Of a stretch of 56,387 nt of DNA, positions 1-10,900 are shown one piece after another. The DNA comes from Deltaproteobacteria bacterium. GTDB lineage: Bacteria; UBA10199; GCA-002796325; JACPFF01. Position numbers and translations under genes: made by a program. Position 1 is the first letter of the stretch; every line of letters starts with the position of its first letter. The DNA lies in the NCBI GenBank assembly GCA_016183065.1, contig JACPFF010000008.1, positions 1-56,387 on the forward strand, written 5' to 3'. The notes below the pieces were generated by a model. It made no database searches. It was not told the origin of the DNA and was given only the letters and a program-made list of their open reading frames with translations.

Positions 1-145
1 CGTGGAGATGGTGATGCCGGGGGACAACGTGACGGTGACGGTGACGTTGATCACGCCAGTGGCGATGGAGAAGGAGTTGCGGTTTGCGATTCGCGAAGGG
101 GGCCGCACCGTCGGCGCCGGCGTCGTTACCACCATCCTGGCGTAA
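1..145 (+). CDS. tuf: Elongation factor Tu, C-terminal end (first tuf copy, cut by window edge)
   Basis: The last 47 codons of an EF-Tu gene are present, covering the end of domain 3 and finishing VVTTILA before a normal TAA at 143-145. EF-Tu delivers aminoacyl-tRNA to the ribosome. The 142 sense bases are identical to 16448-16589 in the second tuf copy, and the two diverge exactly at the stop codon. The order tuf, rpmG, tRNA-Trp, secE, nusG is a familiar bacterial arrangement. Most of the gene lies outside the window. Confidence 0.95.
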   Translation, partial: VEMVMPGDNVTVTVTLITPVAMEKELRFAIREGGRTVGAGVVTTILA

Positions 146-179
146 ATTTCGAGGCGATGCACACGATTGAGAGTGAACT

Positions 180-329
180 ATGCGAGTGATTATTCAAATG
201 GCCTGTGAGGGATGTAAACGGCGTAATTACTCAACGACGCGCAATAAAACACGCCAGACCGAACGTCATGCGATGAAAAAATATTGCCCATTTTGTCGGA
301 AGCATACGATGCATAAGGAGACGAAGTAG
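180..329 (+). CDS. rpmG: 50S ribosomal protein L33
   Basis: A 49-residue protein begins [17 protein letters not shown]. It carries two CxxC pairs (CEGC near residues 9-12 and CPFC near 36-39), so it is the zinc-binding form of L33, a small protein of the large subunit near the E site. A purine-rich GAGAGTGA stretch lies just before the ATG. It sits between tuf and tRNA-Trp, as in many bacteria. Length and motifs are typical for the family. Confidence 0.93.
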   Translation: MRVIIQMACEGCKRRNYSTTRNKTRQTERHAMKKYCPFCRKHTMHKETK

Positions 330-401
330 GTGGGGTGCGAAACGCCGGAACTCGAATATCGTGTATCGTATATCGGGAAACTTTTTCCGAGGCAAAATTT
401 G

Positions 402-474
402 AGGAGCGTAGCTCAATTGGTAGAGCACCGGTCTCCAAAACCGGGGGTTGCAGGTTCAAGTCCTGTCGCTCCTG
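402..474 (+). tRNA. trnW: tRNA-Trp (CCA anticodon)
   Basis: A cloverleaf can be drawn. Acceptor AGGAGCG pairs with CGCTCCT, the D stem is GCTC/GAGC, and the anticodon stem CCGGT/ACCGG carries loop CTCCAAA with anticodon CCA. The T arm has GGTTCAAGT. The discriminator is G and the CCA tail is not encoded. Its place between rpmG and secE is the usual site of tRNA-Trp in bacteria. It is probably cotranscribed with its neighbours. Confidence 0.95.
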
Positions 475-486
475 CAAGAGACGCCA

Positions 487-550
487 CTATTGGATGGGCT
501 CACGGCGCCCCCTCAACGCCGCGGTGTGGCTGGGTCGTGGGGCCCAACAG
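487..550 (+). repeat. Dispersed hairpin repeat, copy A
   Basis: This intergenic element lies between tRNA-Trp and secE and is shared with 13191-13258 and, inverted, 35438-35518. The conserved blocks are CTATTGGA, GGGCTCACG, CGCCCCCTC and TGGGTCGTGGGGCCC. The outer arms GGGCTCACG and CGTGGGGCCC can pair with one bulge. An inner GCCGC-GGT-GTGGC stem contains one wobble. It encodes no recognisable protein. Confidence 0.75.
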
Positions 551-583
551 CGTAGTCAATGGTCGACAGCCGGTGAGGCGAGT

Positions 584-970
584 ATGGGAGTGGTGAGTCC
601 ACGCAATTTGCAAAAATGGGTCTCCATTGGGTACATGGGCGTGGCGATCGTTGTCTATCTCCTGATTGGACGCATTACGGAAATGGTCTGGGATCTGGCG
701 CGATGGCCATATCCCGACGGATGGCCCATGACCCCGCCGGAACTGACCGGTTTCGTCAGTGCGATCATCACCTTTATTGTCCTGCGGCGGACGATGCGCG
801 TGAACGTGTTTATGAATGAGGCGGCCGCGGAATTGGTGAAGGTCACCTATCCGGCCAAAAAAGAGACATGGCTGACCACCGGCGTGGTCTCGTTTATTGT
901 CGTGTTGTCTGCCCTGATCCTGGCCCTCTACGATGTCGTCTGGGGCTGGGGGGTTCGACTCTTATATTAG
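584..970 (+). CDS. secE: Preprotein translocase subunit SecE
   Basis: This 128-residue membrane protein has three predicted hydrophobic segments (about residues 12-30, 50-68 and 98-122). The conserved amphipathic region KVTYPAKKETWLTT precedes the last segment, which is the SecE core. SecE clamps SecY in the SecYEG export channel. The three-segment length resembles E. coli SecE more than the short single-segment form. The ATG at 584 was chosen because the frame upstream runs through the tRNA and the repeat. nusG follows after 18 bases, the classic pairing. Confidence 0.93.
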   Translation: MGVVSPRNLQKWVSIGYMGVAIVVYLLIGRITEMVWDLARWPYPDGWPMTPPELTGFVSAIITFIVLRRTMRVNVFMNEAAAELVKVTYPAKKETWLTTGVVSFIVVLSALILALYDVVWGWGVRLLY

Positions 971-988
971 TCGTTTGGAGCACGAAGT

Positions 989-1519
989 ATGGCAAAACAT
1001 TGGTATGTGGTGCACACGTATTCCGGTTTCGAGCAGCAGGCCAAAGAGGCCCTGCAAGAGCGGATTAAAAACTCCGGTCAGGCACCCCATTTTGAGGAGG
1101 TCCTCGTGCCATCGGAAACGGTCGTTGAGATGAAGCAGGGGGTCAAAAAGACATCGTCCCGACGATTTTTCCCCGGATACATTCTTGTCAAGATGGAGCT
1201 CAATGAAAACTCATGGCACTTGGTCAAGGGAACGCCAAAGATTACCGGTTTTGTCGGCAAGGGGATGATGCCACCCATTGTCCCGGAGGCGGAAGTGAAA
1301 CGGATCACGCAACAGATCGAAGAAGGGACGTTGCGGCCAAAACCAAAAGTATTGTTTGAAAAGGGCGAAACTGTGCGGGTCGTCAGCGGGCCGTTCTCGA
1401 CCTTTACCGGCATTGTCGATGACGTCAATCCCGAGAAGGCGAAAATGCGGGTCATGGTGAGCATCTTTGGGCGTGCCACGCCGATTGAACTCGAATTTGC
1501 ACAGGTGGAGAAGACCTGA
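989..1519 (+). CDS. nusG: Transcription termination/antitermination protein NusG
   Basis: The protein has 176 residues. The N-terminal NGN domain starts MAKHWYVVHTYSGFE and contains the typical RRFFPGYILVKM segment. The C-terminal KOW domain contains VRVVSGPFSTFTGIVDDV. NusG binds the RNA polymerase clamp, increases processivity and links transcription to Rho or to ribosomal S10. Length is normal for the family. It lies between secE and the L11 cluster, the standard location. Confidence 0.97.
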   Translation: MAKHWYVVHTYSGFEQQAKEALQERIKNSGQAPHFEEVLVPSETVVEMKQGVKKTSSRRFFPGYILVKMELNENSWHLVKGTPKITGFVGKGMMPPIVPEAEVKRITQQIEEGTLRPKPKVLFEKGETVRVVSGPFSTFTGIVDDVNPEKAKMRVMVSIFGRATPIELEFAQVEKT

Positions 1520-1538
1520 GCGTGTTTCAAACGATGTC

Positions 1539-1558
1539 ATTCCCGCGCATGCGGGGAT
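1539..1558. repeat. Short palindrome between nusG and rplK
   Basis: The arms CCCGC (1542-1546) and GCGGG (1551-1555) flank a four-base loop GCAT. The sequence resembles the ATTCCCGCG...GCGGGAAT type of palindrome dispersed in many bacterial genomes. Only one copy is seen here. It could form a weak hairpin in the nusG-rplK mRNA gap. There is no T-run, so it is not an obvious terminator. Confidence 0.4.
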
Positions 1559-1588
1559 CGCAATGCAGTGAGAGAGAGGGTGGATGCC

Positions 1589-2017
1589 ATGGCGAAGAAG
1601 AAGGTTCAGACGTTCATCAAACTGCAATGTCCGGCGGGGCAGGCAAACCCGGCGCCACCGGTCGGTCCGGCCTTGGGACAACACGGCGTCAACATCATGG
1701 AGTTTTGCAAACAGTTTAATGAACGGACCAAGAACCAACCGGGGATGATCATCCCGGTGGTCATCACGGTCTATCATGATCGTTCCTTCACCTTTGTCAC
1801 GAAGACACCCCCCGTTGCGGTCCTGCTGAAGAAAGAAGCGGGATTGGCAAAGGGATCCGGGACGCCGAACAAGGAAAAAGTGGGAAAGGTGACGCGCGCA
1901 CAAGTCGAGTCGATCGCGAAAACCAAGATCCCGGATCTCAATTGTATCTCGATCGACGCTGCCATGCGACAAGTCGAGGGGACAGCACGGAGTATGGGAA
2001 TTGAGGTGATCGGATGA
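1589..2017 (+). CDS. rplK: 50S ribosomal protein L11
   Basis: The protein has 142 residues and starts [20 protein letters not shown], with the conserved [18 protein letters not shown] segment. The C-terminal domain binds the GTPase-associated centre of 23S rRNA. The ATG at 1589 is preferred over one seven codons upstream because it follows GAGAGAGGG and matches the family start. The stop overlaps the rplA start (ATGA). Confidence 0.97.
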   Translation: MAKKKVQTFIKLQCPAGQANPAPPVGPALGQHGVNIMEFCKQFNERTKNQPGMIIPVVITVYHDRSFTFVTKTPPVAVLLKKEAGLAKGSGTPNKEKVGKVTRAQVESIAKTKIPDLNCISIDAAMRQVEGTARSMGIEVIG

Positions 2018-2712
2018 CCAAGCGGCATACAGATAATTGCAAGAAGATCGACGAGGGAAAGACGTACCGGCTCGATGAGGCCTTGGCCCTCTTGGAGTCC
2101 TGCGCATCACCGAAATTCGATGAATCCGTCGATGTGGCCCTGCGCCTCGGCATTGATCCCAAGAAATCGGATCAAATGGTGCGGGGGAGCGTGGGACTCC
2201 CCCATGGACTGGGGAAGAAGATTCGCGTGGTGGTCTTTGCCAAGGGAGAAAAAGCCCGCGAGGCGGAAAGTGCGGGTGCCGAAGTGGTCGGTGCCGAAGA
2301 TCTGGTGGAGCGCGTGCAAAAAGGATGGCTCGACTTTGACAAGGCCGTTGCCACGCCAGATATGATGGCCACGGTGAGCAAGGTGGGGAAGATCCTCGGC
2401 CCACGGGGACTCATGCCGAATCCTAAAATGGGGACCGTCACCATCGATATTGCCACTGCCGTAAAAGAGGCCAAGGCCGGCCGCGTGGAATTCCGGATCG
2501 ACAAGGGGGGGATCGTCCATGCACCAATTGGAAGAAAATCATTCGGAATGAATAAGTTAAAAGATAATTTTCAGGCATTACTTGATGCCGTCACGCGGGC
2601 AAAACCGGCGGCCTCAAAGGGGCAATATCTCCGGACGGTGACCCTCTCAACGACCATGGGGCCGGGCATTGCCATTGAGCCGTCCACCGTGATGCAAGAA
2701 AGGAATGCGTGA
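2014..2712 (+). CDS. rplA: 50S ribosomal protein L1
   Basis: The protein has 232 residues. The conserved L1 segments [38 protein letters not shown] and [22 protein letters not shown] are all present. L1 forms the mobile stalk at the E site and, in many bacteria, represses its own operon by binding mRNA. Its start overlaps the rplK stop and its stop overlaps the rplJ start, suggesting coupled translation. Confidence 0.97.
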   Translation: MTKRHTDNCKKIDEGKTYRLDEALALLESCASPKFDESVDVALRLGIDPKKSDQMVRGSVGLPHGLGKKIRVVVFAKGEKAREAESAGAEVVGAEDLVERVQKGWLDFDKAVATPDMMATVSKVGKILGPRGLMPNPKMGTVTIDIATAVKEAKAGRVEFRIDKGGIVHAPIGRKSFGMNKLKDNFQALLDAVTRAKPAASKGQYLRTVTLSTTMGPGIAIEPSTVMQERNA

Positions 2713-3233
2713 TGTTGCGAGAAGAAAAACATGCCGAAGTCGAACAGATTGCCAATCGGTTTGCTGCGGCGAAAGCCGCATTTATCGCAGAATATCGGGG
2801 ATTAACCGTGGCACAGATGACACAATTGCGCGGGAAAATCCGTGGCGTATCTGGTGGCATGCGGGTGATCAAAAACCGTCTGGCCCTCCGTGCCTTGCAG
2901 CAGCATCCGCTCGACGGAATCGAGCAACATCTGGTCGGTCCGACCGCCTTGGCCACCGCTACGAGTGACCCAGTCCTGTTGGCCAAGGTTTTGGTGGAGT
3001 TTGCCAGGGAATGTGAGACGCTCAAGATCAAGGGGGGGAATGTCGAAGGCCGGGCCGTCAGCGCTCGTGACATCGAGGCCTTGGCCATCCTGCCATCCCG
3101 GGACGTCCTCTTGAGTCAGCTCCTCAGTGTCATGCAGGGACCCGCCCGTGGTGTGGCATCGGTCTTGGCAGCGGTTCCACGCGGTCTGGTGACCGCCATG
3201 AAAGCGATTGGCGAGGCAAAATCCGCCTCATAG
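2712..3233 (+). CDS. rplJ: 50S ribosomal protein L10
   Basis: The protein has 173 residues and starts [17 protein letters not shown]. The N-terminal rRNA-binding domain includes AAKAAFIAEYRGLTVAQM and RVIKNRLALRAL. The C-terminal helix anchors L7/L12 dimers to form the stalk. The ATG at 2712 overlaps the rplA stop (TGATG); a GTG three bases earlier is less likely. rplL follows, as expected. Confidence 0.96.
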   Translation: MLREEKHAEVEQIANRFAAAKAAFIAEYRGLTVAQMTQLRGKIRGVSGGMRVIKNRLALRALQQHPLDGIEQHLVGPTALATATSDPVLLAKVLVEFARECETLKIKGGNVEGRAVSARDIEALAILPSRDVLLSQLLSVMQGPARGVASVLAAVPRGLVTAMKAIGEAKSAS

Positions 3234-3252
3234 AAGACGTGCGCAGAATGAA

Positions 3253-3320
3253 CCGTGAGGTTCCCCACGGATGGACAGTCGGTGAATAGTCATGGCTGGG
3301 TCGTACTTGGGGCGCAACAA
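3253..3320 (+). promoter_or_regulatory. rplJ-rplL gap with hairpin and a partial repeat-like sequence
   Basis: The 101-base gap between L10 and L7/L12 holds a hairpin at 3253-3270, CCGTG...CACGG with further partial pairing inside. At 3294-3320 the words GGCTGGGTCGT and GGGGC.CAACA recall the right half of the dispersed repeat. The hairpin could affect the higher expression needed for L7/L12, but that is inference. Confidence 0.3.
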
Positions 3321-3334
3321 TAAAGGAGTGGAGC

Positions 3335-3724
3335 ATGTCAGAAGCAACGGTCTCAAAAGAACAGATTGTCGAAACCCTGAAGGGCATGACCCTGTTGGAA
3401 GTCTCCGAGCTGGTCAAGACCCTCGAGGAGACGTTTGGGGTCTCTGCAGCAGCGCCGGTTGCTGCTGTGGCAATGCCCTCAGGGGCTGCGGCGGGTGAAG
3501 CTGTCGAAGAGCAGACCGAATTCACGGTGATCTTGAAGGATGCCGGGGCAAAAAAGATTGACGTCATCAAAGCCGTCCGTGGTCTGACCAGTCTGGGACT
3601 CAAGGAAGCCAAGGATCTTGTCGAAGGCGCGCCCAAGACGGTGAAAGAAGGCGTGTCGAAGGAAGATGCCGAGAAGATGAAGAAAGAATTGGAAGCGGCT
3701 GGGGCAAAGGTTGAACTGAAGTAA
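3335..3724 (+). CDS. rplL: 50S ribosomal protein L7/L12
   Basis: The 129-residue protein has the three expected parts: an N-terminal dimerisation helix, an Ala/Val/Gly-rich hinge near residues 38-56, and the globular C-terminal domain with [21 protein letters not shown] and [10 protein letters not shown]. It forms the multi-copy stalk that recruits translational GTPases. GGAG precedes the ATG. A 120-base gap without a clear terminator separates it from rpoB. Confidence 0.97.
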   Translation: MSEATVSKEQIVETLKGMTLLEVSELVKTLEETFGVSAAAPVAAVAMPSGAAAGEAVEEQTEFTVILKDAGAKKIDVIKAVRGLTSLGLKEAKDLVEGAPKTVKEGVSKEDAEKMKKELEAAGAKVELK

Positions 3725-3844
3725 GTCGATGGACGGTCGATGTGCCGTGAACAAGACCCGATCGCCGGATGCACGCGGGAAATGATGTTGTGTGCAGATT
3801 CGGTCATTCGGGTCGTAACTCTGTGAACGTAAGGAGTTTCGTCT

Positions 3845-6800
3845 ATGTCCAACACCCCTATTCGCCACCTGCGCATTGATTATGCCCGATTGGAGAACCC
3901 GCTCTCAATTCCCAATCTGATTGAACTGCCACGGCAGTCCTTTGCGGCGTTCCTCCAGAGTCAGGTCGCGCCCGAGGCCAGGACGGATACGGGCCTGCAG
4001 GGGGTGTTTAAGAGCGTCTACCCGATCTCCGACTTTAACCAGACCGCCTCGCTGGAATTCGTCTCCTATAGTCTGGATGAACCGAAATACGATGTCACGG
4101 AATGCCGCAGTCGCGGCATGACCTATGCCGCCCCGATGCGGGTTGTCGTCCGTCTGATTGTCTGGGATGTGGATCAGGAGAGTGGCGTCCGGGCGATTCG
4201 GGATGTGAAAGAACAGGAGGTCTATTTTGGAGAAATCCCCCTGATGACCGATAATGGCACGTTCATCGTCAATGGCACGGAACGCGTGATCGTCAATCAG
4301 CTCCACCGGAGTCCCGGCATCTTTTTCGAGCATGACAAGGGAAAGACTCAGGCCTCCGGGCGACTCCTCTATTTTGCGCGCGTCATTCCCTATCGCGGGT
4401 CGTGGCTCGATTTCGAGTTCGATTCCAAGGATCTGCTGCATGTCCGGATCGATCGTCGGCGGAAGATGCCCGCGACCATCCTCTTGCGTGCCCTCGGCAT
4501 GTCGGTCGAAGAGATTCTGAACGAATTTTACCGCGTGGAAACCGTGCAATGGGAGAGTCGCAAGGTGGTGAAGGATGTGGTGCCGGAGGTACTGATCTTC
4601 CAGCGGGCGAGTCGCGACATTCGGGATCCCAAGACCGACGAAGTCCTGGTCAAAAAAGGGAAAAAATTCACGCGGTCCGCAATGGAGAAACTCCAGAAGG
4701 CCCATGTGACGGAAATTCCGATCGATTGGGACGATCTGCTCGGACGGGTGGTGGCCCACGATGTCGTCAACCCGGAGACGGGTGAGGTGGTGCTCGCGGT
4801 GAATGATGTGCTGACCCCGGAAAAACTGGAAGAGATGCGTGCACAAAAAATCGGCACCCTGCCGCTCCTCTACATCGATGACCTCAATGTGGGGCCCTAC
4901 CTCCGCAATACCTTGCTCGTCGACAAAATGGTGACGACCGATGATGCGGTCATGGAGATCTACCGGCGGTTGCGTCCCGGTGATCCCATGACACCGGAAT
5001 CGGCACGTGCCCTCTTTGAGAATCTCTTCTTTAATCCCGAACGCTATGACCTGTCGCGCGTGGGACGTTTAAAGCTCAATCATAAATTCGGTTTCGATGT
5101 GCCACTGGAAGTGGGGACACTGCGCAAAGAGGATATTCTGGCCACCGTGAAATACCTCGTTGACCTCAAGGATGGCCGTGGACAGATCGATGACATCGAT
5201 CATCTCGGCAACCGGCGTGTCCGGTCGGTCGGCGAACTCCTGGAGAACCAGTTTCGCGTCGGTCTCGTCCGGATGGAGCGGGCCATCCGCGAGCGGATGA
5301 GCCTGCAGGAGATTGAAACGCTCATGCCGCATGATCTGGTGAATCCCAAGCCGGTGATGGCCGTGATCAAGGAGTTTTTCGGATCCTCCCAGCTCTCGCA
5401 ATTCATGGATCAGACCAATCCGCTTTCCGAAGTGACCCACAAGCGGCGACTCTCGGCCCTCGGGCCGGGCGGCTTGACCCGGGATCGGGCGGGATTCGAG
5501 GTGCGCGACGTCCACACCACGCACTACGGGCGTATTTGTCCGATCGAGACCCCCGAAGGTCCGAATATCGGCTTGATTGCCTCTCTCTCCACATTCGCCC
5601 GTGTCAATGAATTCGGGTTCATCGAGACGCCGTATCGCAAGGTGGACCAGAGCCGTGTGACAGATGACATCGTCTTCTGTTCGGCCCTGGATGAACGGGG
5701 ATACCTTATTGCCCAGGCCAATGCGCCACTGAATGAACGACGCGAATTCATTCGGGACATCGTCCAGTGCCGCCGGGATGGGGAATTCATCTTGGCCCCG
5801 GCCAAAGAGGTCCAACTCATGGACGTGGCGCCCACGCAATTGGTCTCCGTCGCCGCATCGCTCGTCCCTTTTTTGGAGCATGACGACGCGAACCGTGCGC
5901 TGATGGGCTCCAACATGCAGCGGCAGGCCGTCCCCCTCCTGAAATCACAGGCCCCGATTGTCGGGACCGGGATCGAGGGTGTGGTTGCGCGAGACGCCGG
6001 GGTAACCGTTGTCTCGCGCCGCGATGGTGTGGTGACGGAAGTCGATGCCACGCGCATTGTTGTCCAAGTCGACAAAAAGGCGGCACGCAAGGGAGAATCG
6101 GACATCGATCTCTATCCCCTGATGAAATATCAGCGGTCGAACCAGAACACCTGCCTGAACCAGCGGCCGATTGTGACCGTCGGCGATCGGGTGATCAAAG
6201 GCGATGTGATTGCCGACGGCCCCTCCACGCGTTTTGGTGAGCTGGGACTGGGACAGAATGTCATGGTCGCCTTCATGTCCTGGGGCGGTTACAACTTTGA
6301 AGATTCCATCCTCGTGAGTGAGCGGCTGGTGAAAGATGATACCTTTACGTCGGTGCACATCGAAGAGTTCGAGTGTATCTCGCGCGACACCAAATTGGGG
6401 AAGGAAGAGATCACCCGTGATATTCCCAATGTCGGTGACGAGGCCCTCCGCAATCTCGATGAAAGCGGTATTGTGCGGATCGGCGCGGAGGTCACCACCA
6501 GCGACATCCTGGTCGGCAAGGTGACGCCGAAGGGGGAAACCCAATTGTCACCCGAAGAAAAACTGTTGCGGGCGATCTTCGGGGAAAAGGCCGGTGATGT
6601 GAAAGATACCTCGCTCCGCATTCCACCGGGCGTGACAGGGACGGTTGTCCATGCCCAGGTCTTTTCCCGTGAAGGGCTCGATCTGGACGAACGAACCAAG
6701 GAAATCCAGGATGAGGAGACACTCCGGATCCGGCAGGATCTTGATGCGGAATTGAAGGCCTTGCGCGATGCCACACGCAAACAACTCAAGTCGATCCTCG

Positions 6801-7951
6801 TTGGTCGGACGGCCTCGTCAAAAGTCATGGACGATACCGAAGAGAAGACCCTCCTCGCCAAGGGAAAGACGATCACCGAAGCGATCCTCAACTCGCTCCC
6901 GTTCGACAAAATCCGCGAGATTTCCGTGAGCGGCGGGGAGGAGATCGAGGAACAGCTCGGTGAGATGCTTGAAGCCCATGAAGAACAAGAAGATCTTGTC
7001 AAAATGATGTACAGCCAGAAGGTCAGCAAACTGAAAAAGGGGGATGAGCTTCCCCCCGGCGTGATCAAAATGGTGAAGGTCTATGTGGCGATCAAACGGA
7101 AATTGCAGGTCGGCGACAAAATGGCCGGACGCCATGGCAACAAAGGGGTCATCTCCCGGATCCTTCCGGAAGAAGATATGCCCTATATGGCCGACGGGCG
7201 CCCGGTTGACATTGTTCTCAACCCGCTCGGCGTGCCATCGCGCATGAACGTCGGTCAGATCCTGGAAACCCATCTGGGCTGGGCGGCGGAAAGTCTCGGT
7301 CGCCAGATTGGGGAGATTCTGAAGCGCGAATATTCGAGGGATGCGCTCGCAAAAAAAATCCGCGATGTCTATCAATCCGAAGCGATGAACACATGGTTGG
7401 AGAGAGCGTCAGAGACCGATGTCAAGGCAATGGCCGCCCTGCTGCAGAATGGGGTGCCCGTCTGTTCGCCGGTCTTTGACGGCGCGCGGGAAGGGGAGAT
7501 CAAGGACCTGCTCCGCAAGGCGGGACTCCCGGAGAGCGGCCAGACGATCCTCTTCGACGGCCGTTCCGGAGAGCCGTTTATGCAACCGGTCACGGTGGGC
7601 ATTCTCTACATCTTGAAGTTGCATCATCTGGTGGAAGACAAGATCCATGCCCGGTCGATCGGTCCGTACTCGCTCGTGACACAGCAGCCGCTCGGCGGGA
7701 AGGCGCAATTCGGCGGCCAACGACTGGGGGAGATGGAAGTCTGGGCCCTGGAGGCCTATGGTGCGGCGTATGCGCTGCAGGAGTTTCTGACCGTGAAATC
7801 CGACGACGTTGTCGGCCGAACGCGGATGTACGAATCGATTGTCAAAGGGGAATGTGTTCTGGAACCAGGCCTGCCGGAATCCTTTAAAGTGCTCCTCAAG
7901 GAACTGCAGGCCCTCTGTCTCGATTCTGAATTGATCGAGAAAGGGGCATAA
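3845..7951 (+). CDS. rpoB: DNA-directed RNA polymerase subunit beta
   Basis: At 1368 residues this is close to proteobacterial length. Recognisable regions include the rifampicin pocket with [40 protein letters not shown], the switch and flap region [14 protein letters not shown], and the C-terminal clamp with [13 protein letters not shown] and [19 protein letters not shown]. With RpoC it forms the catalytic core. AAGGAG precedes the ATG. rpoC begins 28 bases after the stop, so the two are cotranscribed. No break or missing motif is visible. Confidence 0.98.
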   Translation: MSNTPIRHLRIDYARLENPLSIPNLIELPRQSFAAFLQSQVAPEARTDTGLQGVFKSVYPISDFNQTASLEFVSYSLDEPKYDVTECRSRGMTYAAPMRVVVRLIVWDVDQESGVRAIRDVKEQEVYFGEIPLMTDNGTFIVNGTERVIVNQLHRSPGIFFEHDKGKTQASGRLLYFARVIPYRGSWLDFEFDSKDLLHVRIDRRRKMPATILLRALGMSVEEILNEFYRVETVQWESRKVVKDVVPEVLIFQRASRDIRDPKTDEVLVKKGKKFTRSAMEKLQKAHVTEIPIDWDDLLGRVVAHDVVNPETGEVVLAVNDVLTPEKLEEMRAQKIGTLPLLYIDDLNVGPYLRNTLLVDKMVTTDDAVMEIYRRLRPGDPMTPESARALFENLFFNPERYDLSRVGRLKLNHKFGFDVPLEVGTLRKEDILATVKYLVDLKDGRGQIDDIDHLGNRRVRSVGELLENQFRVGLVRMERAIRERMSLQEIETLMPHDLVNPKPVMAVIKEFFGSSQLSQFMDQTNPLSEVTHKRRLSALGPGGLTRDRAGFEVRDVHTTHYGRICPIETPEGPNIGLIASLSTFARVNEFGFIETPYRKVDQSRVTDDIVFCSALDERGYLIAQANAPLNERREFIRDIVQCRRDGEFILAPAKEVQLMDVAPTQLVSVAASLVPFLEHDDANRALMGSNMQRQAVPLLKSQAPIVGTGIEGVVARDAGVTVVSRRDGVVTEVDATRIVVQVDKKAARKGESDIDLYPLMKYQRSNQNTCLNQRPIVTVGDRVIKGDVIADGPSTRFGELGLGQNVMVAFMSWGGYNFEDSILVSERLVKDDTFTSVHIEEFECISRDTKLGKEEITRDIPNVGDEALRNLDESGIVRIGAEVTTSDILVGKVTPKGETQLSPEEKLLRAIFGEKAGDVKDTSLRIPPGVTGTVVHAQVFSREGLDLDERTKEIQDEETLRIRQDLDAELKALRDATRKQLKSILVGRTASSKVMDDTEEKTLLAKGKTITEAILNSLPFDKIREISVSGGEEIEEQLGEMLEAHEEQEDLVKMMYSQKVSKLKKGDELPPGVIKMVKVYVAIKRKLQVGDKMAGRHGNKGVISRILPEEDMPYMADGRPVDIVLNPLGVPSRMNVGQILETHLGWAAESLGRQIGEILKREYSRDALAKKIRDVYQSEAMNTWLERASETDVKAMAALLQNGVPVCSPVFDGAREGEIKDLLRKAGLPESGQTILFDGRSGEPFMQPVTVGILYILKLHHLVEDKIHARSIGPYSLVTQQPLGGKAQFGGQRLGEMEVWALEAYGAAYALQEFLTVKSDDVVGRTRMYESIVKGECVLEPGLPESFKVLLKELQALCLDSELIEKGA

Positions 7952-7979
7952 CATTGGGTCACTGTGTGGAGGGCGTCAT

Positions 7980-10900
7980 ATGGTAGCCGACATCTATAGT
8001 TTTTTTGAGAGACCGAAGGATCCACTCTCTTTTGACGGAGTCCGGATCCGACTGGCATCACCCGAAAAAATTGCCGAGTGGTCATTTGGTGAGGTCAAGA
8101 AACCGGAGACCATCAATTATCGGACCTTCAAACCGGAACGGGACGGGCTTTTTTGTGCAAAGATTTTTGGTCCGGTCAAGGATTATGAGTGTAATTGCGG
8201 CAAATATAAACGGATGAAACACCGTGGGATCGTCTGCGAAAAGTGCGGGGTAGAAGTGATCCAATCGAAGGTCCGCCGGGAACGGATGGGGCACATCACA
8301 CTTGCCGCTCCCGTGGCCCATATCTGGTTCTTAAAAAGCCTGCCGTCACGGATCGGGTTGATGCTCGACATCTCGCTCAAGGATCTGGAGAAAGTGCTCT
8401 ATTGCGAGGCCTACCTGGTCACCGATCCGGGGGCGTCGGAGCTCGAGGAATTTGAGATCATCACCGAAGAAAAATATCAGCGTACACTGGAACGCTGCGG
8501 CCCGACGTTTACCATCGGGACGGGTGGCGAAGTCGCCCGTGATCTCTTGGCGAAAATCGATCTCGATGAACTGGGGAAAAAAATCCGCAAAGACTTAGGC
8601 AAGACGAAATCCGAGGCGGTGCGCAAGAAATTGACGAAACGCCTGAAACTGGTGGAAAATTTCAAGCTCGCCAACAATCGTCCCGAATGGATGATGGTCA
8701 GCGTGATTCCCGTGCTGCCGCCCGATTTGCGTCCCCTGGTCCCCCTGGAAGGTGGCCGTTTTGCGACCTCGGATCTCAACGATCTCTACCGGCGCGTCAT
8801 CAACCGCAACAACCGCCTGAAACGCCTGATGGAGTTGAATGCCCCGGAGATTATTATTCGGAACGAAAAACGGATGTTGCAGGAGGCCGTTGATTCGCTC
8901 TTCGACAATGGACGGAGATCGCGGGCCTTTACCGGCCCCAATCGGCGCCCGTTGCGGTCGCTCTCCGACATGCTCAAGGGGAAGCAGGGCCGGTTTCGCC
9001 AGAACCTGCTCGGGAAGCGGGTCGATTATTCCGGCCGGTCCGTCATTGTGGTCGGTCCCGAATTGCGTCTGCACCAGTGCGGATTACCAAAAAAAATGGC
9101 CCTCGAACTCTTCAAACCCTTCATTTATCACAAGCTGGAGATGCGCGGGTTGGCCTCGACCATCAAGAGCGCCAAGCGCCTGGTGGAACGCGAAACCCCG
9201 GAAGTCTGGGATGCACTCGACGAGGTCATCCGGGAACATCCGGTCCTCCTCAATCGGGCGCCCACGTTGCACCGACTCGGCATCCAGGCCTTTGAGCCGA
9301 TTCTGATCGAAGGAAAGGCCATTCAATTGCACCCGCTGGTCTGCGTCGCCTACAACGCGGACTTTGACGGTGACCAGATGGCCGTCCATTTGCCGCTCTC
9401 CGTGGAGGCACAGGTCGAGGCCCGCGTCCTCATGATGTCGACCAACAACATCCTCTCACCGGCCAATGGCAAGCCGATCATCAGCCCCACACAGGACATG
9501 GTTCTCGGTCTCTATTACATGACGCGAGAGCGCGGTTTTGCCAAGGGGGAAGGGCGACTGTTCAGCAATGTCGACGAAGTCCAGGCCGCCTACGACCAGG
9601 GCGCGGTCGATTTGCAGGCACGCATTGCCGTCCGCATCGATGGGAAGCGTGTCGACACCACGGTCGGGCGGTCCTTGCTGGCCGAGATTTTGCCGCCACA
9701 CATCGATTTTACCTACGTCAACAAGATCATGGACAAAAAGACCATCGCGGCCCTGATCGATCAATGTTACCGCCTGTGCGGTGAAAAAGAGACGGTCCTG
9801 TTGGCCGATCGGCTGCGGACCCTCGGGTTCCATTTCGCGACACAGGCCGGGATTTCCATCTGCATTGACGACCTCGTTGTGCCGGAAAGTAAGGATACCT
9901 TTGTCGATCAGGCGGTCCAGGAGGTACGCACGGTCGAGGAGCAATATGCCGAGGGGCTCATCACGGCCGGAGAGAAATATAATAAAGTCGTCGATATCTG
10001 GGCGGAGACGACCGAACACATTTCCAATGAAATGATGAAACAGATCCGCGTGGAATCGGTCGCGAATCTGGCTGGCGAAACTCGCGAGCAGATGAGTTTC
10101 AACTCCATTTTCATCATGGCCGATTCCGGTGCCCGCGGATCGACACAACAGATGCGGCAGCTCTCCGGGATGCGCGGCCTCATGGCCAAGCCCTCGGGGG
10201 AAATCATTGAAACCCCCATTATTGCGAATTTCCGCGAGGGATTGAATGTGCTGCAATACTTTATCTCAACGCACGGTGCGCGCAAAGGCTTGGCGGATAC
10301 GGCCCTCAAGACTGCCAATTCCGGGTATCTGACGCGACGATTGGTCGATGTGGCACAGGATGCCACAATCACCGCGGAAGATTGCGGGACGCTGGACGGG
10401 ATTATCATGCGAGCCCTCATCGAGGGGGGCGAGGTGATTGAATCTTTGGGTGACCGCATTCTCGGTCGCGTCACCCTGCTTGACATCCATGACCCGCTGA
10501 CCGAGGAAGTCCTTGTTCCGGCGGGTATGGAATTGAACGAAGATCTGGTGCGAAAGATCGAGGAGGCCGGCATTGAGCAGGTCGAGATCCGTTCCGTCTT
10601 GACCTGCAATGAACTCTTCGGCGTCTGCGCGAAGTGTTATGGCCGGGATCTGGCCCGTGGTCACGTGGTCTGTGTCGGCGAGGCAGTCGGCGTGATTGCC
10701 GCCCAGTCGATCGGGGAACCCGGGACCCAGCTCACCATGCGTACCTTCCATATCGGGGGAACGGCCAGTCGGCGCGTGGCACAGTCAACACTGGAAAGTC
10801 GTGTCGATGGCATGGTCAAACTGGTCAGTGCGAATGTCGTGCTGAACAAAGAGGGGCGCCTGGTCGTCATGAATCGCAATAGCGAACTGGTCATTGTCGA

